A stretch of 64,000 bases of DNA from Apis mellifera (GCF_003254395.2 NC_037653.1:5329783-5393782), one strand, 5' to 3'; shown: positions 49,046 through 61,525, numbered from the stretch's first letter. Made by a program: numbers and translations. The notes: generated from the sequence alone by a model not told the origin.

Positions 49046-49195
49046 ATGGCGGGCCTCTCCCTCCCCTTCAGAGAGAACACTTTTTCTTTGATATTTCACT
49101 CGCGCGGTTACTCGAAACAAATTGTAGAATTTCTAATTACACGCGCCCAACTTTATCCTTGCATTTCGCTTGTTAGTCATTCTTTATTGGATTAA
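49046..49195 (+). other. Small open frame (49 codons) with good start context
   Basis: gaagatggcggg at 49043-49053 places an ATG in a strong start context immediately after a possible acceptor, ccttgtcgttttag (49042). The frame runs to TAA at 49193-49195 and begins MAGLSLPFRENTF. The same aagatggcgg is also the core of a YY1/Pleiohomeotic-type binding motif, so a regulatory role is an equal possibility. Confidence 0.18.
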
Positions 49196-50084
49196 TAGAG
49201 GAGGAACTGTTTTTTTTTTTTTTACTTTATTTTTATCAAAAGCCACCTTTAAGATATAACGATATATTTTTAAACTTTGTTTCTTCTAAATTTTTCTTTC
49301 TTTTTTTCCCCCCCTCCTCTTTCAATTTCTGCCATATCATCGAAGTAGTTTTAATTAATTAATGAAAGGAAAATGAAAAAAATCGAGTCGATATAAATAG
49401 CTACTTACTAGGAGTCGCAGAAGAGGAGAGGTGCACTTTCGCAGACTTACCTGAAACAGAAAGCGAGTACTTTTTCTTTATCGATAGTTTTAAGTTAGTT
49501 CCACGTCTGACCAAAACCGTACTACTACTACTGCTACTACGTCGTCGTAACGATCGTTCTATTCCACTCGTCTCGCTGTAACGAAACGTGGAACCGCTTT
49601 CGCGACATTCTATTTATCGCGAGAGAAAAGAGACGAATGGTAACGAAATCCAATGTAAACGAAACAAGCGTATTATATTCTTTGTTCTTCGTTGTACGCG
49701 CAAAATTATCGATCGCGCGGGGATTTCAGGAGCGGATCATCTCTCTTCGATGGATCGAAAATTCATCGGCCGATCGAGCCCATTGTGTTCCACTTCCGTC
49801 GTTTCGATCTCTCGCACGCGTTTGACGCGTTTCCATTCCCGCCACCGGACAAAATAAATCACTCGCGGCCGTCTCGAGCTCGCGCGAAATCCGGCGTGCA
49901 TCAATTCGTTTTCATCGAATGTATAATATATTACGGCGGGCCGGGCGTGGCAACGCTCGCGTGTCGGTAGTTGATTGTTGAAAAAAATTGCGCCGTCTAA
50001 TCGTTGGAAAAAATATCCGCGCGAGTAATAATCGTGGCGCATCGATAAAAAATCGACCGATCTTTGATTTTAAAAGGATCTATT
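49196..50084. other. AT-rich then GC-richer unique sequence
   Basis: 49490-50040 has balanced composition with a tact(act)n run at about 49521-49540 and overlapping frames on both strands (plus 49588-49857, minus 50042-49737). None is recognised. Confidence 0.3.
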
Positions 50085-51950
50085 TCAATTTTTTTTTATT
50101 TTCAAGAGAACAATTCGAAAAAAGTTATTATTTTCATATTTTTAATGTAAATAAGATTTCGCGAATTGAAAGGAAAATTGGTCTTTTCCCTCCTTTTTTT
50201 TATTTTTTCCTCTATTATTGGGATTTTTTTCAAGGTCTATTAAAATTTCCTCCCTCTTTTCTCTTTTTTCATATACATCGCTTACATGCTTGCAAGCTCT
50301 GTCAAAAATGCTTTTTATAATCGAAATTTCTTTTTTCTTTCTTTTCCATTCAAGATAATTTGAGAGAAATTATTTCATCGTTCGTGTTTTTAATATAATC
50401 AAGATTTCGCTAATCGGAAAAATTGGCCTTTCTCCTTCTTTTTTATTTTTTCTTCCATTATTACAACTAACGATTTTTTTCAAGGTCTATTAAAATTTTC
50501 TCTCTCTTTTCTATTTTTTTTCACATACATCGCTTACTTGCTTGCAAGTTCAAAAATCTTTTTTACAATCGAAATTTCTTTTTTTCTTTTCCATTCAAGA
50601 AAAATTCGAGAGAAATTATTTTATCGTATTTTTAATATAATCAAGATTTCGCTAATCGGAAAAATTGATTTTTCTCCTCCTTTTTTTATTTTTTCCTCTA
50701 TTATTGGGATTTTTTTCAAGGTCTATTAAAATTTTCTCTCTCTTTTCTATTTTTTTTCACATACATCGCTTACTTGCTTGCAAGCTCTATCAAAAATGCT
50801 TTTTATAATCGAAATTTCTTTTTTCTTTCTTTTCCATTCAAGATAATTCAAGAGAAATTATTTTGTCGTTCGTGTTTTTAATATAATCAAGATTTTGCTA
50901 ATCGGAAAAATTGGCCTTTCTCCTTCTTTTTTATTTTTTCTTCCATTATTGCGAGGAATGCACGATTTTTTCAAAGTCTATTAAAATTTCCTCCCTCTTT
51001 TCTCTTTTTTTCACACACATCGAACAAGGAAACAACATTTACACGCTTGCAACGTGCTTTATCGTTCAAAAATATTTTTTACAATCGAAATTTTTTTTTT
51101 TCTTTTCAAGAAAAATTCGAGAAAAATTATTTTATCGTATTTTTAATGTAATTAAGATTTTTTTTAATTAATAATTAAATTAATTGGAAAAATTGATCTT
51201 TCTCCTTTTTTCTTTTTTATTTTTTCTTCCATTATTGCGAGGGATGCACGATTTTTTCAAGGTCTATTAAAATTTTCTCCCTCTTTTCTCTTTTTTCTCA
51301 CATACATCCTTTACAAGCTTGCAAGCTTCATCGAAAATCTTTTTTTACAATCGAAATTTCTTTTTTTTTTTTCCATTCAAGATAATTCGAGAGAAATTAT
51401 CTTATCGTATTTTTAATATAATCAAGATTTCGCTAATCGGAAAAATTGATCTTTCTCCTCCTTTTTTATTTTTTTCCTCCATTATTGCAATGCTAGCGAT
51501 TTTTTTCAAGGTCTATTAAAATTTCCTCCCTCTTTTCTCTTTTTTCTCACACACATCCCTTACATGCTTGCAAGCTTAATCGAAAATCTTTTTTTACAAT
51601 CGAAATTTCTTTTTTTTTTTTCTTTTCCATTCAAGAAAAATTCGAGAGAAATTATTTCATCGTATTTTTAATATAATCAAGATTTCGCTAATCGAAAAAA
51701 TTGATTTTTCTCCTTTTTTATTCTTTCTTCCATTATTGCGAGGGATGCGCGATTTTTCTCAAGGTCTATTAAAATTTCCTCCTCTTTTCTTTAAACTTCC
51801 TTCCTCTTTTTTTCATACGCATCGAACGAGAGAACAACTCTTACATGCTTGCAACGTGCTTTATTGTTCAAAAATATTTTTTACGATCGAAATTTCTTTT
51901 TTTTTTTCTTTTCCATTCAAGAAAAATTCGAGAGAAATTATTTCGTTAAG
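50085..51950. repeat. Tandem array, ~235-270 bp unit, 8 copies
   Basis: Series: aatttctttttttcttttcc, attcaagaaaaattcgagag, aaattattttatcgtatttt, taatataatcaagatttcgc, taatcggaaaaattg, ttattttttcctccattatt, caaggtctattaaaatttcc, cacatacatcgcttacatgc, ttgcaag. The gagaaattatt phrase recurs near 50108 (variant), 50362, 50605, 50850, 51130, 51388, 51645 and 51930. Units differ by indels in the T-runs. Confidence 0.93.
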
Positions 51951-52629
51951 ATAAGATAAATAGGGAGGAGGGGTAATCGATTCGAAATGGATGGATAGAA
52001 ATTTGAAACGCGTGGAAAAGATTTGCGAAAGTTGCTGGAACGTTAGGGAAACGGGATTAACTCGGGGGTTAGATAGAAAGGGGAGAGGGTTATCGATGAA
52101 AGCTGGCGTTGTCAGGATTGTTTGTGTTATTGGAGCGTGTAGTTGTCCCGGCCTGGTGTTGGTACAACCAGGTTGCGATAATAGATGTTCATTAGCATAC
52201 TGCATAATACGATAGGTATCTAGGTCGAAGAATAACTAACGTGACGGATGAACGTTGGCCAATTCGTGGAACGGCAGTTTGCCCGCCCGATAACGTTGCT
52301 CCCCCCCACCGCGGATCTTTGTGAAATTTAACATCGAAGCACACGATGTCTCGTCGAATAATTTCTAATGTTGATTATGCGTGCAGTTGAAGACGCTCTT
52401 GGAAAGGAAAGAAAATCTTTTAAAAGGATTCTAATCATGTCTTGTTAACAGATCGAGGATGAGGAATGCGTTGAAAATTGTCTTTTTAATTGTCTTTTCG
52501 ATGACGAATATTTTTTCCAAAAAAACAAATTTCTTGGAAGGGAGAGAATTCGGTAAAGATATTTCATCGATAGCCACACGTTTCGAAAGTTATTATTAAA
52601 ATGGAAAGAAATTTCTTTTTCGAGAGAAG
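51951..52629. other. Unique sequence with GC-richer block
   Basis: 51990-52215 is an unrecognised plus frame of 74 codons with a Cys-rich end and true ATG context at 51987-51989. A short inverted repeat (cctggt...accagg) lies at about 52152-52172. No gene is assigned. Confidence 0.28.
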
Positions 52630-53635
52630 AATTCCTGATTCGGTTTCTCTCAGAAGTTGGGACTTCTTTCTTCGATCATTGAAGGAGATATACAATTCAA
52701 TATACAATTCAACAATTTTTTTTCCAAAAACGGGAAAAAATGTCAGGATTTAAATTCGAAATTTTCGTTCCTAAAAATTTTAAGACTTTTAACAATTTTC
52801 AACAAATTTTTATTCGGTTCCTCTCAGAAATTTAGACTTCTTTCTTCGATCACTGAAAGAAGAGAGTCCCAAATATACAATTTCAATAATTTTTTTTCTA
52901 AAAATCAGGATTTAAATTCGAAATTTTCATTCTTAAAAATTTTAAGATTTTTAACAATTTTTAACATTCGGTTCCTCTCAGAAGTTCAGACTTCTTCCTT
53001 CGATCACTAAAGAAGAAGAATCCCAAATATACAATTTCGACAATTTTTTTCCAAAAAAAGTCATTTGAATTGGAAATTTTCGTTTTTAAAAATGTTAAGA
53101 TTTTTGACAATTTTTAACATTCGGTTCCCCTCAGAAATTTAGACTTCTTCCTTCGATCACTGAAGGAGGAGAGTCCCAAATATACAATTTCAACGAAAAA
53201 ACGTCATTTAAATTCGAAAATTTCTTAAAAATTTTAAGATTTTTAACAATTTTAACATTCCACTCAAAAGTTCAAACTTCTTCCTTCGATCACTGAAGAA
53301 GAAGAATCCCAAATATACAATTTCGACAATTTTTTTCCAAAAAAAAACGTCATTTAAATTCGAAATTTTCGTTCTTAAAAATTTTAAGATTTTTGACAAT
53401 TTTTAATATTCCTCTCAGAAATTCAAACTTTTTCCTTCGATCACTGAAGGAGGAGAATCCCAAATATACAATTTCAACGAAAAAATGTTATTTAAATTCG
53501 AAAATTTCTTAAAAATGACTTCTTCCTTCGAAGAAGGAGAATCCTAAATATACAATTTCGACAATTTTTTTTCAAAAAAAAAACTCATTTAAATTCGAAA
53601 TTTTCGTTCTTAAAAATGTTAAGATTTTTGACAAT
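52630..53635. repeat. Tandem array, ~100-155 bp unit, ~7 copies
   Basis: Series: attcggttcctctcagaagt, agacttcttccttcgatcac, tgaaggaggagagtcccaaa, tatacaatttcaacaatttt, atttaaattcgaaattttcg, ttcttaaaaattttaagatt, tttaacaattttta. Later copies lose the ctctcagaa part. Confidence 0.92.
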
Positions 53636-54190
53636 TGCTCGAAAGGATCGCGGAGAAAGGGAGGGGAAGGGAAGCGTTCTCTCTGTTATGTGTGTACATA
53701 TTTCGCAGAAGGCGCATTAGCGCGACATTTGTAACGAAGTGCACAAGTTGGGCTAAAGTTGGCCAGCGAATGCAACCATCCCTCCCCCTCCTCCCCCTCC
53801 CCTGGTACCTGTTGTTACCAGCGTTTATTAACGTATTATACAACGTCGACAGATGCAACGTCGAAAGATGGCGTGCCTCTGTCTGTGTGTGTATATGCGT
53901 CTGCATGGAGGGAGGGAGGGGAAATAGAAGTACAGTCGGACGAGAACAGAGCTAGTTCCGGCAAACAACACACCTGCTGCCGGAGCCACTCTCTCTCCGC
54001 GGTGGACATAAATTATTCATACGCCGCCGCAAGAGCTGCATTAACGTTCGTCCAAACTTATTTTTACTCGTTAAGAAGTTGCTTACCAGCCCAGCGGGTG
54101 GATGCTGCCGCGCACCACCCTTTGCGCTTCCCGCAACCGACCCCTCTTAGGGGGTGGTTCTCAGGATCGGGAACCTAACACGCTTTTGTC
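53636..54190 (+). other. GC-richer island with a 139-codon open frame
   Basis: The plus frame is open from 53759 (TTG, not ATG) to TAA at 54176-54178. The last part (from about 54000) has mixed composition, including AVDINYSYAAARAALTFVQT. The island also includes a (GT)n-like run at 53881-53897 and the short ctgccggagcc. It might be a first exon, a promoter region or a conserved non-coding element; not recognised. Confidence 0.22.
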
Positions 54191-54479
54191 AACGAGGTTA
54201 AGCTTTTATTTCGCGATGAAAAAATGCAATTTTTCATTCATTGCAGAAAAATAAAAAATTTCTGCCCCCGTTAAAGAGAGCATCCTTCACCCTTTTCTCG
54301 AAAGATTTTGTTCGCGGTGACGAATTTATGATAGGCTTCCGTTCGATTTTTATAAATTCTTTTATAAATTAAATGATAATTTAAAAAAATTAAATCCTAT
54401 AATTATTCCTAATGGAATTGTTTTAATATAGTATTAATTTATAAACTAATAATAAATTGATTCTTTTTAAATTAAACTT
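54191..54479. other. AT-rich unique sequence
   Basis: No supported feature, though its ends resemble the next array. Confidence 0.4.
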
Positions 54480-55600
54480 GCATCGTGAAGGATGCTGTGT
54501 GTATTCTTGATTCTTTTTCCTAAGATTCTAAGATTCTTCTTAAGAACCGTCAAATATATATATAATAATAATAATAAATAAATTTTCTTTCCTTTCGACT
54601 GAATAATGGATGTCCTCGTTAAAGAAGGCTCGCCCTATTTTTCGTAAGTGGTGAAATTTTACCAAATTTATAGGCATATGTATTTGATTTTGAAAAAGGA
54701 ATGGACGAAGGTAGAAAGAATTGTTAAGGAATTGCTTATCCACTATGAGGATGCTGTATATATATCCTTCGTATTCTCCAAGGTTCTTAGGATCGGGAAC
54801 CGAGACGTTTTGTCAACGAGGTTAAGCTTTTATTTCATCTCGTGGAAAAAATACAATTTTTCAATATTGCAGAGAATAAATTTTCTTTCCTTTCGATCGA
54901 ATAATATTTTTTAGAAAATGATTTCGTTACAGAAATCCTGTTTTATCTATCATGGAGATGCTGTTTTTCAAGGTTCTTAGGATCAATTTTTCAATATTGC
55001 AAAGAATAAATTTTCTTTCTTTTCGATCGAATAATGGAAAGATATTTTTTTAAAAATGATTTCGTTACAGAAAGCCTATTCCTTTTCTTATTCGCTATGG
55101 GGATGCTGTCTTTCAAGATTCTTAGGACCAATTTTTCAATATGTAAAAAATAAATTTTTCTTTCGATCAAATAATGGAAAGATATTTTTTAAAAAATGAT
55201 TTCGTTACAGAAACCCTGCCACTAACCCTGAAGATGTTGTTTTTCAAGATTCTCAGGACCAATTTTTCAATACGTAAAAAATAAATTTTCTTTCCTTTCG
55301 ATCGAATAATGGAAAGATATTTTTTTAAAAATGATTTCGTTACAAAAAATCTATTCCTTTCCTTACTCATCATGGGGATGCTGTGTGTTTTTTAAAGTTC
55401 TTTTGTGTTCTTAGGACCAATTTTTCAATACGTAAATAAATTTTCTTTCGATCGAATAATGAAAAGCTATTTCGTTACAGAAAGTCTATTCCTTTTCTTA
55501 TTCACTATATGGGATGCTGCGTATCTTTCAAGATTCTCAGGACCAATTCTTCAATACGTAGAAAATAAATTTGGATGCCCTTTTTGGATTAAAGAAACAC
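54480..55600. repeat. Tandem array, ~110-150 bp unit, ~7 imperfect copies
   Basis: Series: ggatgctgtgtgt, tttcaagattcttaggacca, atttttcaatacgtaaaaaa, taaattttctttcctttcga, tcgaataatggaaagatatt, aaaaatgatttcgttacaga, ttccttttcttattcactat. The ttacag element recurs as another acceptor-like motif. Confidence 0.9.
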
Positions 55601-57240
55601 CCTTTCCCCTAAATAACGAAATTACACAAACGTCTATTTGATTTCGAAAAAAAAGGGACGAAGAAACGAACGTAACTCGAGAAGAAAACGTAACCGGAAA
55701 GTTAATAATTCCATTTGAAATTTCTCGACAAAGTATCGCGATGATATGATCCACCCCTTTAATACATCTTTCATTTTTTTCCTGTTTTTCCCTAGGATGG
55801 AGAGCAATGGATGAAGACTTGCTTCTCGCCAACTTGTAAGGTGTTTCGTGTCGCGTCGAATGAATAATTTATGTTCGCCTACGGTGAGGGGCTGTCGAAA
55901 GTGTTAAGTAGCAGGTGTCGCGGTCTGAATTTCGTGTTTACACTTTGCTGGTCGACCGAGTTTCCAGTTTTATTTTTAGCGAATCGCTCCCTCCTCCTTT
56001 AATAAAACGCGATCGATTAAATCAAAAAGAGGAAAGAAAAGAAAGTTAAAATTGCTATTATTTATTCCACGATAGATAGAAATGGAAGAAACGTGTTGAA
56101 GGGGGGCGAGTAAAGGGAAGGAAATTGATGGATAATTGCGCCGTAACGCAGAGAAAGAAATTGAGGATGGCGCGGGGGATGATTTATCTAATTCTGTCGG
56201 CTTGAATTACTCGCAAACGAAAGAATGCTGTTCGAACGGAAAACAGAAATTTTACGATTAAAATTGGAACGGATATGAAAGGTGTGTATCTTTTTCTCAA
56301 TTGTACTCTTTTCTTTTCTTCTTTCAAAAAAATAATCGTCTAAACGAATATGGAAATCGAAAGGAGGAGAATATAAATAACGATATTTGTTAACTTAATT
56401 TAATAACTCTTGTTTCCGGGAAACAATGTTGAAGGCGGAATATAAATTGTTCATCTGGGACAAGAAGCAACACCTTACCCTCCCTCCCCTCGTAACTGGG
56501 AATCTTCCATCATTTAAGGCGTAACACGAGGCGGCAGGCTTGAACTTGATGCTAACTAATATAATAAATTACAATAAACTTTCCCCGTTAATAAAATTCA
56601 CTCACGTGTGAACACGGGGAGCGTAATGCGCGTTGCCGAGGAGAAAACTAATCTTCAACTTCGATTATTATCGCGAGTTCGTTCAAAGAGCGCCAAAAAT
56701 CGATGAAATATCGCGCGAGAAAAAAATGGCGAAACGTTGGGTAACTCGATGTAAAATAATTAACAAATAATAATAATCTTAACGTCAAAAGATTATTCAA
56801 CTTTATCCAAAACTTTTAACTTAATTTTTTTGATTTACTCGATAAAAATTATTTCATAGATTAATGTAATCCTCCTTCCACATCATCCGTTTCACAATTC
56901 GAGAGAGAAGAGGATCCAATCACTCCATTTCCCCAAAAACGACGCTCCACTTTCGAGGATTTCGCAACGTTGCGTGGCAAAAATTTCCTTAGAAAGACAG
57001 GAAGAAGGGAAACGGGGAGGGGTTGGAGTTACGCCAGCCCTGTACAACCGACCCTTTCCGTTTTTGGGTCAGACGTGTTGTTCCAAGTTTCGAGCGACGA
57101 AAAAAGGTAGCAGTACGAGTTACGTTGCCAATATATATATATATATATATCTGCTCGACCGTGTGTTTATCACGCATAAATTAAAAGGCAAGAGGAAGGA
57201 AATTTTTAAACCCGATTTTTAGAAATTGTAAAAATCCTTG
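55601..57240. other. Non-repetitive sequence, no gene assigned
   Basis: Mixed AT-rich sequence with GC-richer patches at 55790-55970 and 56400-56720. An (AT)n microsatellite occupies 57131-57150. The plus frame 56974-57222 and minus frame 57177-56989 run through this microsatellite and are unconvincing. Confidence 0.4.
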
Positions 57241-57779
57241 AGGGAAGCGAGAGGGGAAGTGGGACGTAAAAATTTGGCGGCGAGCCATCCAGCTTTCTTT
57301 CGCTTCACCGGGTCAGGATTTCGTTACAGAATGCGTCCACGAGACGTGAACAATGTCCCTGGCGCAAAAAGATGTAACTCTGAATTTTTCGAAACGGTTC
57401 GATTATATATATAACAATTTTATTACAAACATTTTCGAGTTTGGAATTTGTTCGAGAAGAATTTCTCTTTCTGAAAACGATATTAATTAATTATCGTTGA
57501 TCTATAAAGATTTCACGATTCCCTGGAGGAAATCGAAGACGATTTCTTTGATTCGATGTCGGTCACGAGAGGGGATCGAGTTTGAAAAACACAAGGTTTA
57601 TATAGAAAGTCAGTGGCTCGGAATAATGCACGACTCTGGAGAATTTTTTTTATCTCTTTCTCTTGCAGGAGGAGAAGAGTAATTCCTTTGGTTCGTTCGA
57701 AAATCGATTAGGGAGGAATAAAGCTACAAATTCAATTTCTCTCTATTTCGCGCGAAACGCGAGATAAACGGGAGTGGTA
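57241..57779. other. Non-repetitive sequence
   Basis: A weak plus frame lies at 57497-57682. It ends near a T/C run and tcttgcag/gaggag (57668), a usable acceptor-like site. No product recognised. Confidence 0.3.
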
Positions 57780-58270
57780 TCCCGTGCAACGGACAGTATT
57801 CGAGGCCCAGCTGCGATCAAGGGTCTCATAATCTAAGAGCATCGTTGAAAAATAAGCGGGCAACAACACGTGTCCGCCCCATCAAGCGGAAACCCGGCAA
57901 GCAGGGCGGCGTTCGATGGGCCGTAAACTGGTTTTTCCTCGAGGCAAACTGCGGTTATCTTTACTAAATTTACCGGTCTGCCATTGGCGTGACAAAGTGG
58001 GCAGCGCCCCCACCCACGACGCTCGCGCCGCAGCACGCGAGAACAGGTACTCGGTCAACAGTTTTCGAAGATCGTTTGGAGGAGCAGCGCATGCGACTCG
58101 TGGTCGCCCATCGAGGTCGCCATTTCGAAGTTTATAGACGTTTGTGGCTGGCAGGCATTTGCCTGCCCTCCCGCTTTTTAACAAATTTTAATAGAGAGAT
58201 GAAAATATATCCTTTCTCTTCGAGCTCTGATCTCCGTTATTGGATCTTCGTTCCATTTCGTTCGTGATCG
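57780..58270. other. GC-rich island with long frames on both strands and a hairpin
   Basis: The plus frame 57989-58267 includes a charged, mixed-composition run (VFEDRLEEQRMRLVVAHRG) after a possible acceptor, tcggtcaacag (58058). The minus frame 58184-57882 is also open for 100 codons, with a possible donor, accg/gtaaat, at 57974. A perfect 7 bp stem with 4-base loop lies at 58150-58167 (ggcaggc/gcctgcc). The strand cannot be decided from the sequence alone. Confidence 0.25.
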
Positions 58271-59430
58271 AAGCTACGATGTTACATCGATTTGTATCAG
58301 GAGATAGTTATTTATTTTTTTTCATGAAAGTTTCGTGAAAGATTGGGTAGTATATTGATTATAAAGTATATTGTATGTGTACAAGAGTAAGAGATACTAA
58401 TGTTCTTTTGACCGAACATTGGAAATATTTTGATATTTTATCGTAAATGTTTAATGCAAGACTCAGTGAAGTTGATCATGAAATATTTATACCGAGTCGA
58501 GATGACTCGGTGGTTCAACGGGTCTTTCTTTGCTTATCGCGAATCTAAATAAATATAAAATTGTCCGAATAAAATTTGACTTGAATTATTAAACGAATTC
58601 GAGATGATGTGTGACAATGGAATCGAAAATTGTAAAGAATCGGGAGAATAGAACGTGAGTTTGAAAAAGAGAAGAGACTGGAAGAATTGAAATTTTTAAA
58701 CAAGATTCCCCCAATTGCCGCAGTTTTAATTACAAACGATTTGTTGATCTTGTTTCGCTTGAGAAATTTCATCGAGGAATAATTTCCATTGTCTGTGCAA
58801 TATTCGTCAAGATGATCATCCGTGTAACGTAACTACAAGCTATTAGCCTCAACGAGGTTAATTAAACCATCGATCAAATTATCTCAAGTTTATCAGTGCA
58901 GTGCGAACTCGATTACATATTCAAATTTACAACCGTAACAATTCAAGGATGACGATATTGCGATATGATAGAAATGCAACGATGCTTCTCACCGTGAAGA
59001 TTAATTAAGCCGTTTATTAATTTATTCCAAGTGTCATTATTCGTCGATTAATCGTTACTGCAATTACTTTTAGTTCTATTTAACACGCGTGAAGCACTCG
59101 TCGAATACTTTCCTCTTTGTTTAATTAACAGATAATTATCTGGATCCACGCATTCTCTGAACGAAATTTATTTTAATTCAGACGAAGAAGAATACACATA
59201 ACTTCACGACACTCGTTACAATGTTAATAAGAATTTCATCATCATAGTGTATAAGGTTATAAATGACTTTCCAAAATTTTCTTAACCTCTAACATCATAC
59301 ACCGAACATGAACAATGGATTTTACGCAACAAAACAGATTCGTATCCTGATATCATTTTTACCAACAACAATAAAAGAGATCGTTCCAACATCGAAATAG
59401 AAAGAATAGATTAATCGTCTTCTAATTTCA
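58271..59430. other. AT-rich unique sequence, putative intron upstream of exon
   Basis: About 1.1 kb without repeats or supported frames. It ends with the acceptor tcgtcttctaatttcag, with a branch-like ctaat just before it. Confidence 0.45.
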
Positions 59431-59431
59431 G

Positions 59432-59575
59432 TGAAGCACATTCGACTGGAGGAAATCGGTAGCCTAGATTCTCCAACCATAGCAGAAGAACGTACACTTG
59501 ATCTTGTCGCCACATTGCATCGAGGCTTATCTCTCGTAGGGCTGTTCATCATCCGACAGTTGGCAGCACTGAACG
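59432..59575 (+). CDS. Candidate internal exon, 48 codons, unknown product
   Basis: The best plus-strand coding signal in the window. A strong 3' splice site (cgtcttctaatttcag, AG at 59430-59431) and a good 5' site (aacg/gtaaac, GT at 59576-59577) bound 144 bp. The length is a multiple of three and the exon is phase 1 at both ends. Only this frame is open; both others stop early (tga at the first base, tag within 30 bp). The peptide starts KHIRLEEIGSLDSPTIAEER and continues with a Leu-rich, partly hydrophobic segment (HRGLSLVGLFIIRQLAAL). A minus-strand frame also crosses the block but lacks matching splice sites. The family is not recognised. A spliced non-coding RNA exon cannot be excluded. 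Confidence 0.5.
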
Positions 59576-60229
59576 GTAAACGTCGAGAGCGCCGCCACCG
59601 GCAATTATCTTCGATTTTATCGTGGCGATTGTTGGGCTCGAATCGCAGCAGGATTCATTAGGGCGATAAACGATCACCTGCGAGGTAAATTGCGGAAGAG
59701 TGACAGGAACTCTATCAATTAGCGAGGTTTGCTTGATTTACGAGCAACCAGACCTACAATTCTTTCCTCTTTCTGACTTTTTTGGAATGGTGGTCGACGA
59801 AAAATTTAAAATTGGACTGTTTTTGCAGCCAGAAAAGAAGAAGTATACGATATTAATAAGAAAGTTGTTTTCGCTGCATCGTTTTTCCTGGGTACGTAGA
59901 TGTCACTAGTTGTTGGATTAGTCAGAAAAGTGCAAAATTTCAACGGTTGAAGTTAAGAATAAAATTATCGTTCAAAGCATCGAATAATTATATAAAATTA
60001 TATACGATGAATGAATAATTATGTCGAATAATTTAAAGTAACTTTATTCAAAAAAACTAGTTACTTTTTCGACGAATTAGCGTTTTGTGATTAATCAAAG
60101 AATTGAAGTGTTTTTTCGTGTCTTATTCTTATTCCATCGAAGATTCGCTTGTCCGATTAATAATTAATAACGGATTAACAACGAATGCTTCTTTCACAAG
60201 AAAATATCTAAAACGAAACGGTCGTAGGA
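59576..60229. other. Putative intron or intergenic sequence
   Basis: The first 90 bp remain GC-richer (cgagagcgccgccaccgg), then AT-rich. The plus frame 59700-59909 is unrecognised. No repeat. Confidence 0.35.
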
Positions 60230-60545
60230 AAGATCAAGCTGGCGTCTTAATAGCTCGGATATCCAGTAATTGTCCGGCTATAAAACGGGTTCCAGAAGTA
60301 GACTCGTGCGAGTACCTCGAGCCGAGAAAGTCGTGTGAAGGACCAGACCATAATCCGGAAGTGACGTGACAAGAAAGTGAGGGAACCAGCGGCGACACTT
60401 TACCACTAATTACTGGCCCACGCGTCCCGTCGTAGCCGTGTAATTTCCTCGCACGGGCATCCTTTATCGCGTCTAATGAAGCCCGGTACCAATTTCACTC
60501 GGACAATTGCCCGATAAAATCGAACACGAGCTGACCAACCAAACT
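60230..60545. other. GC-richer island with a TATA-like motif
   Basis: ctataaaacggg (TATAAAA at 60279-60285) is followed by a CpG-containing, non-repetitive stretch. The plus frame 60103-60369 ends in TGA here. 60380-60545 looks like a conserved non-coding block with several TAAT cores. A promoter is possible, but no initiator or downstream element is clear. Confidence 0.25.
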
Positions 60546-61428
60546 TAATTGCAACGCTAACAATCCAACGCTTTTTTTAATTCCACAACGTTCACAAATT
60601 CCTTTAACGCCCGGCTAAAAGCAAAACGAATTTATCTATGCAAACAATACCGAAGCAAGTTCGAATCAATTCCAATATATTTATCTTGATTTATGATCCC
60701 GATCTACGTGTATATTTCATACTGACTATATAATTTACGCAATATACTACTATTAACTATGAATATCCGTTTCTATTCACTATTTAACACGAATAACAGA
60801 GGGTTTAAGAATAAAGTTACTATAATATTATCATTCAAATACAAGTAATTGTTAGAATATCATATCAAGAACGAATCAACTATAACTCTAATGGGCAAAA
60901 TTTAACAATTTCTTTCTTCAAAACACAATAAACTAATAACCAAATTACTTAATACCAGATTATACTAATAAAAGCTAATATTTTATTCCAGATTTTTAAC
61001 TGTTTCGCCCCAATATTACACACTCACACACACTCGTCCATGACTGTCCTACATAAATCCTATCCAAGGATTACCCTCCTCCACCGCGGTCCATGGCCAG
61101 CATAACTGGACGACCCCATCGATCTCGATATAAATTACGAGCACACACACACACATACACACACTTTCTACGTACAAAGGCGTTGTGTATAGGCCTCCTA
61201 GAGGGGAGAGGAGGGGGGATGTGGAAGGATCGCGGGGAGGGTCGGCTCTAAGTGCGTGTAACGAGATCCCTGGTAATGTGGGATAGGACAGGGTGTTGTT
61301 ACAGGCGTAATCACCGTAACGTATGCCACGGGGCTTGCGTCAATGTTGATTCCCGTGGTCACGCGTACACTCGAGGAATCCTTGAGAGCCGGCTTCCGGA
61401 TTAAAGGGATCCGGATGGCCAACTTACC

Positions 61429-61430
<2 letters not shown>
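60546..61430. other. AT-rich then mixed unique sequence
   Basis: 60560-61000 is AT-rich. 61020-61165 has (CA)n-like runs. 61200-61420 is mixed with a minus frame of 74 codons (Thr/Pro-rich) that is not recognised. aacttacctg at 61421-61430 reads on the minus strand as a perfect donor, cag/gtaagtt. Confidence 0.35.

Positions 61431-61432
<2 letters not shown>

Positions 61433-61523
<91 letters not shown>
61433..61523. repeat. Compound (CT)n(CTAT)n microsatellite
   Basis: About 50 bp of CT followed by about 40 bp of CTAT. Followed by ttttctctgcag (61536), a strong acceptor-like sequence. Confidence 0.97.

Positions 61524-61525
<2 letters not shown>

Noticed and set aside
52152..52172. Small RNA precursor hairpin (cctggt/accagg)
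   Set aside because: The stem is only 6 bp with no flanking pairing, too short for a microRNA precursor.
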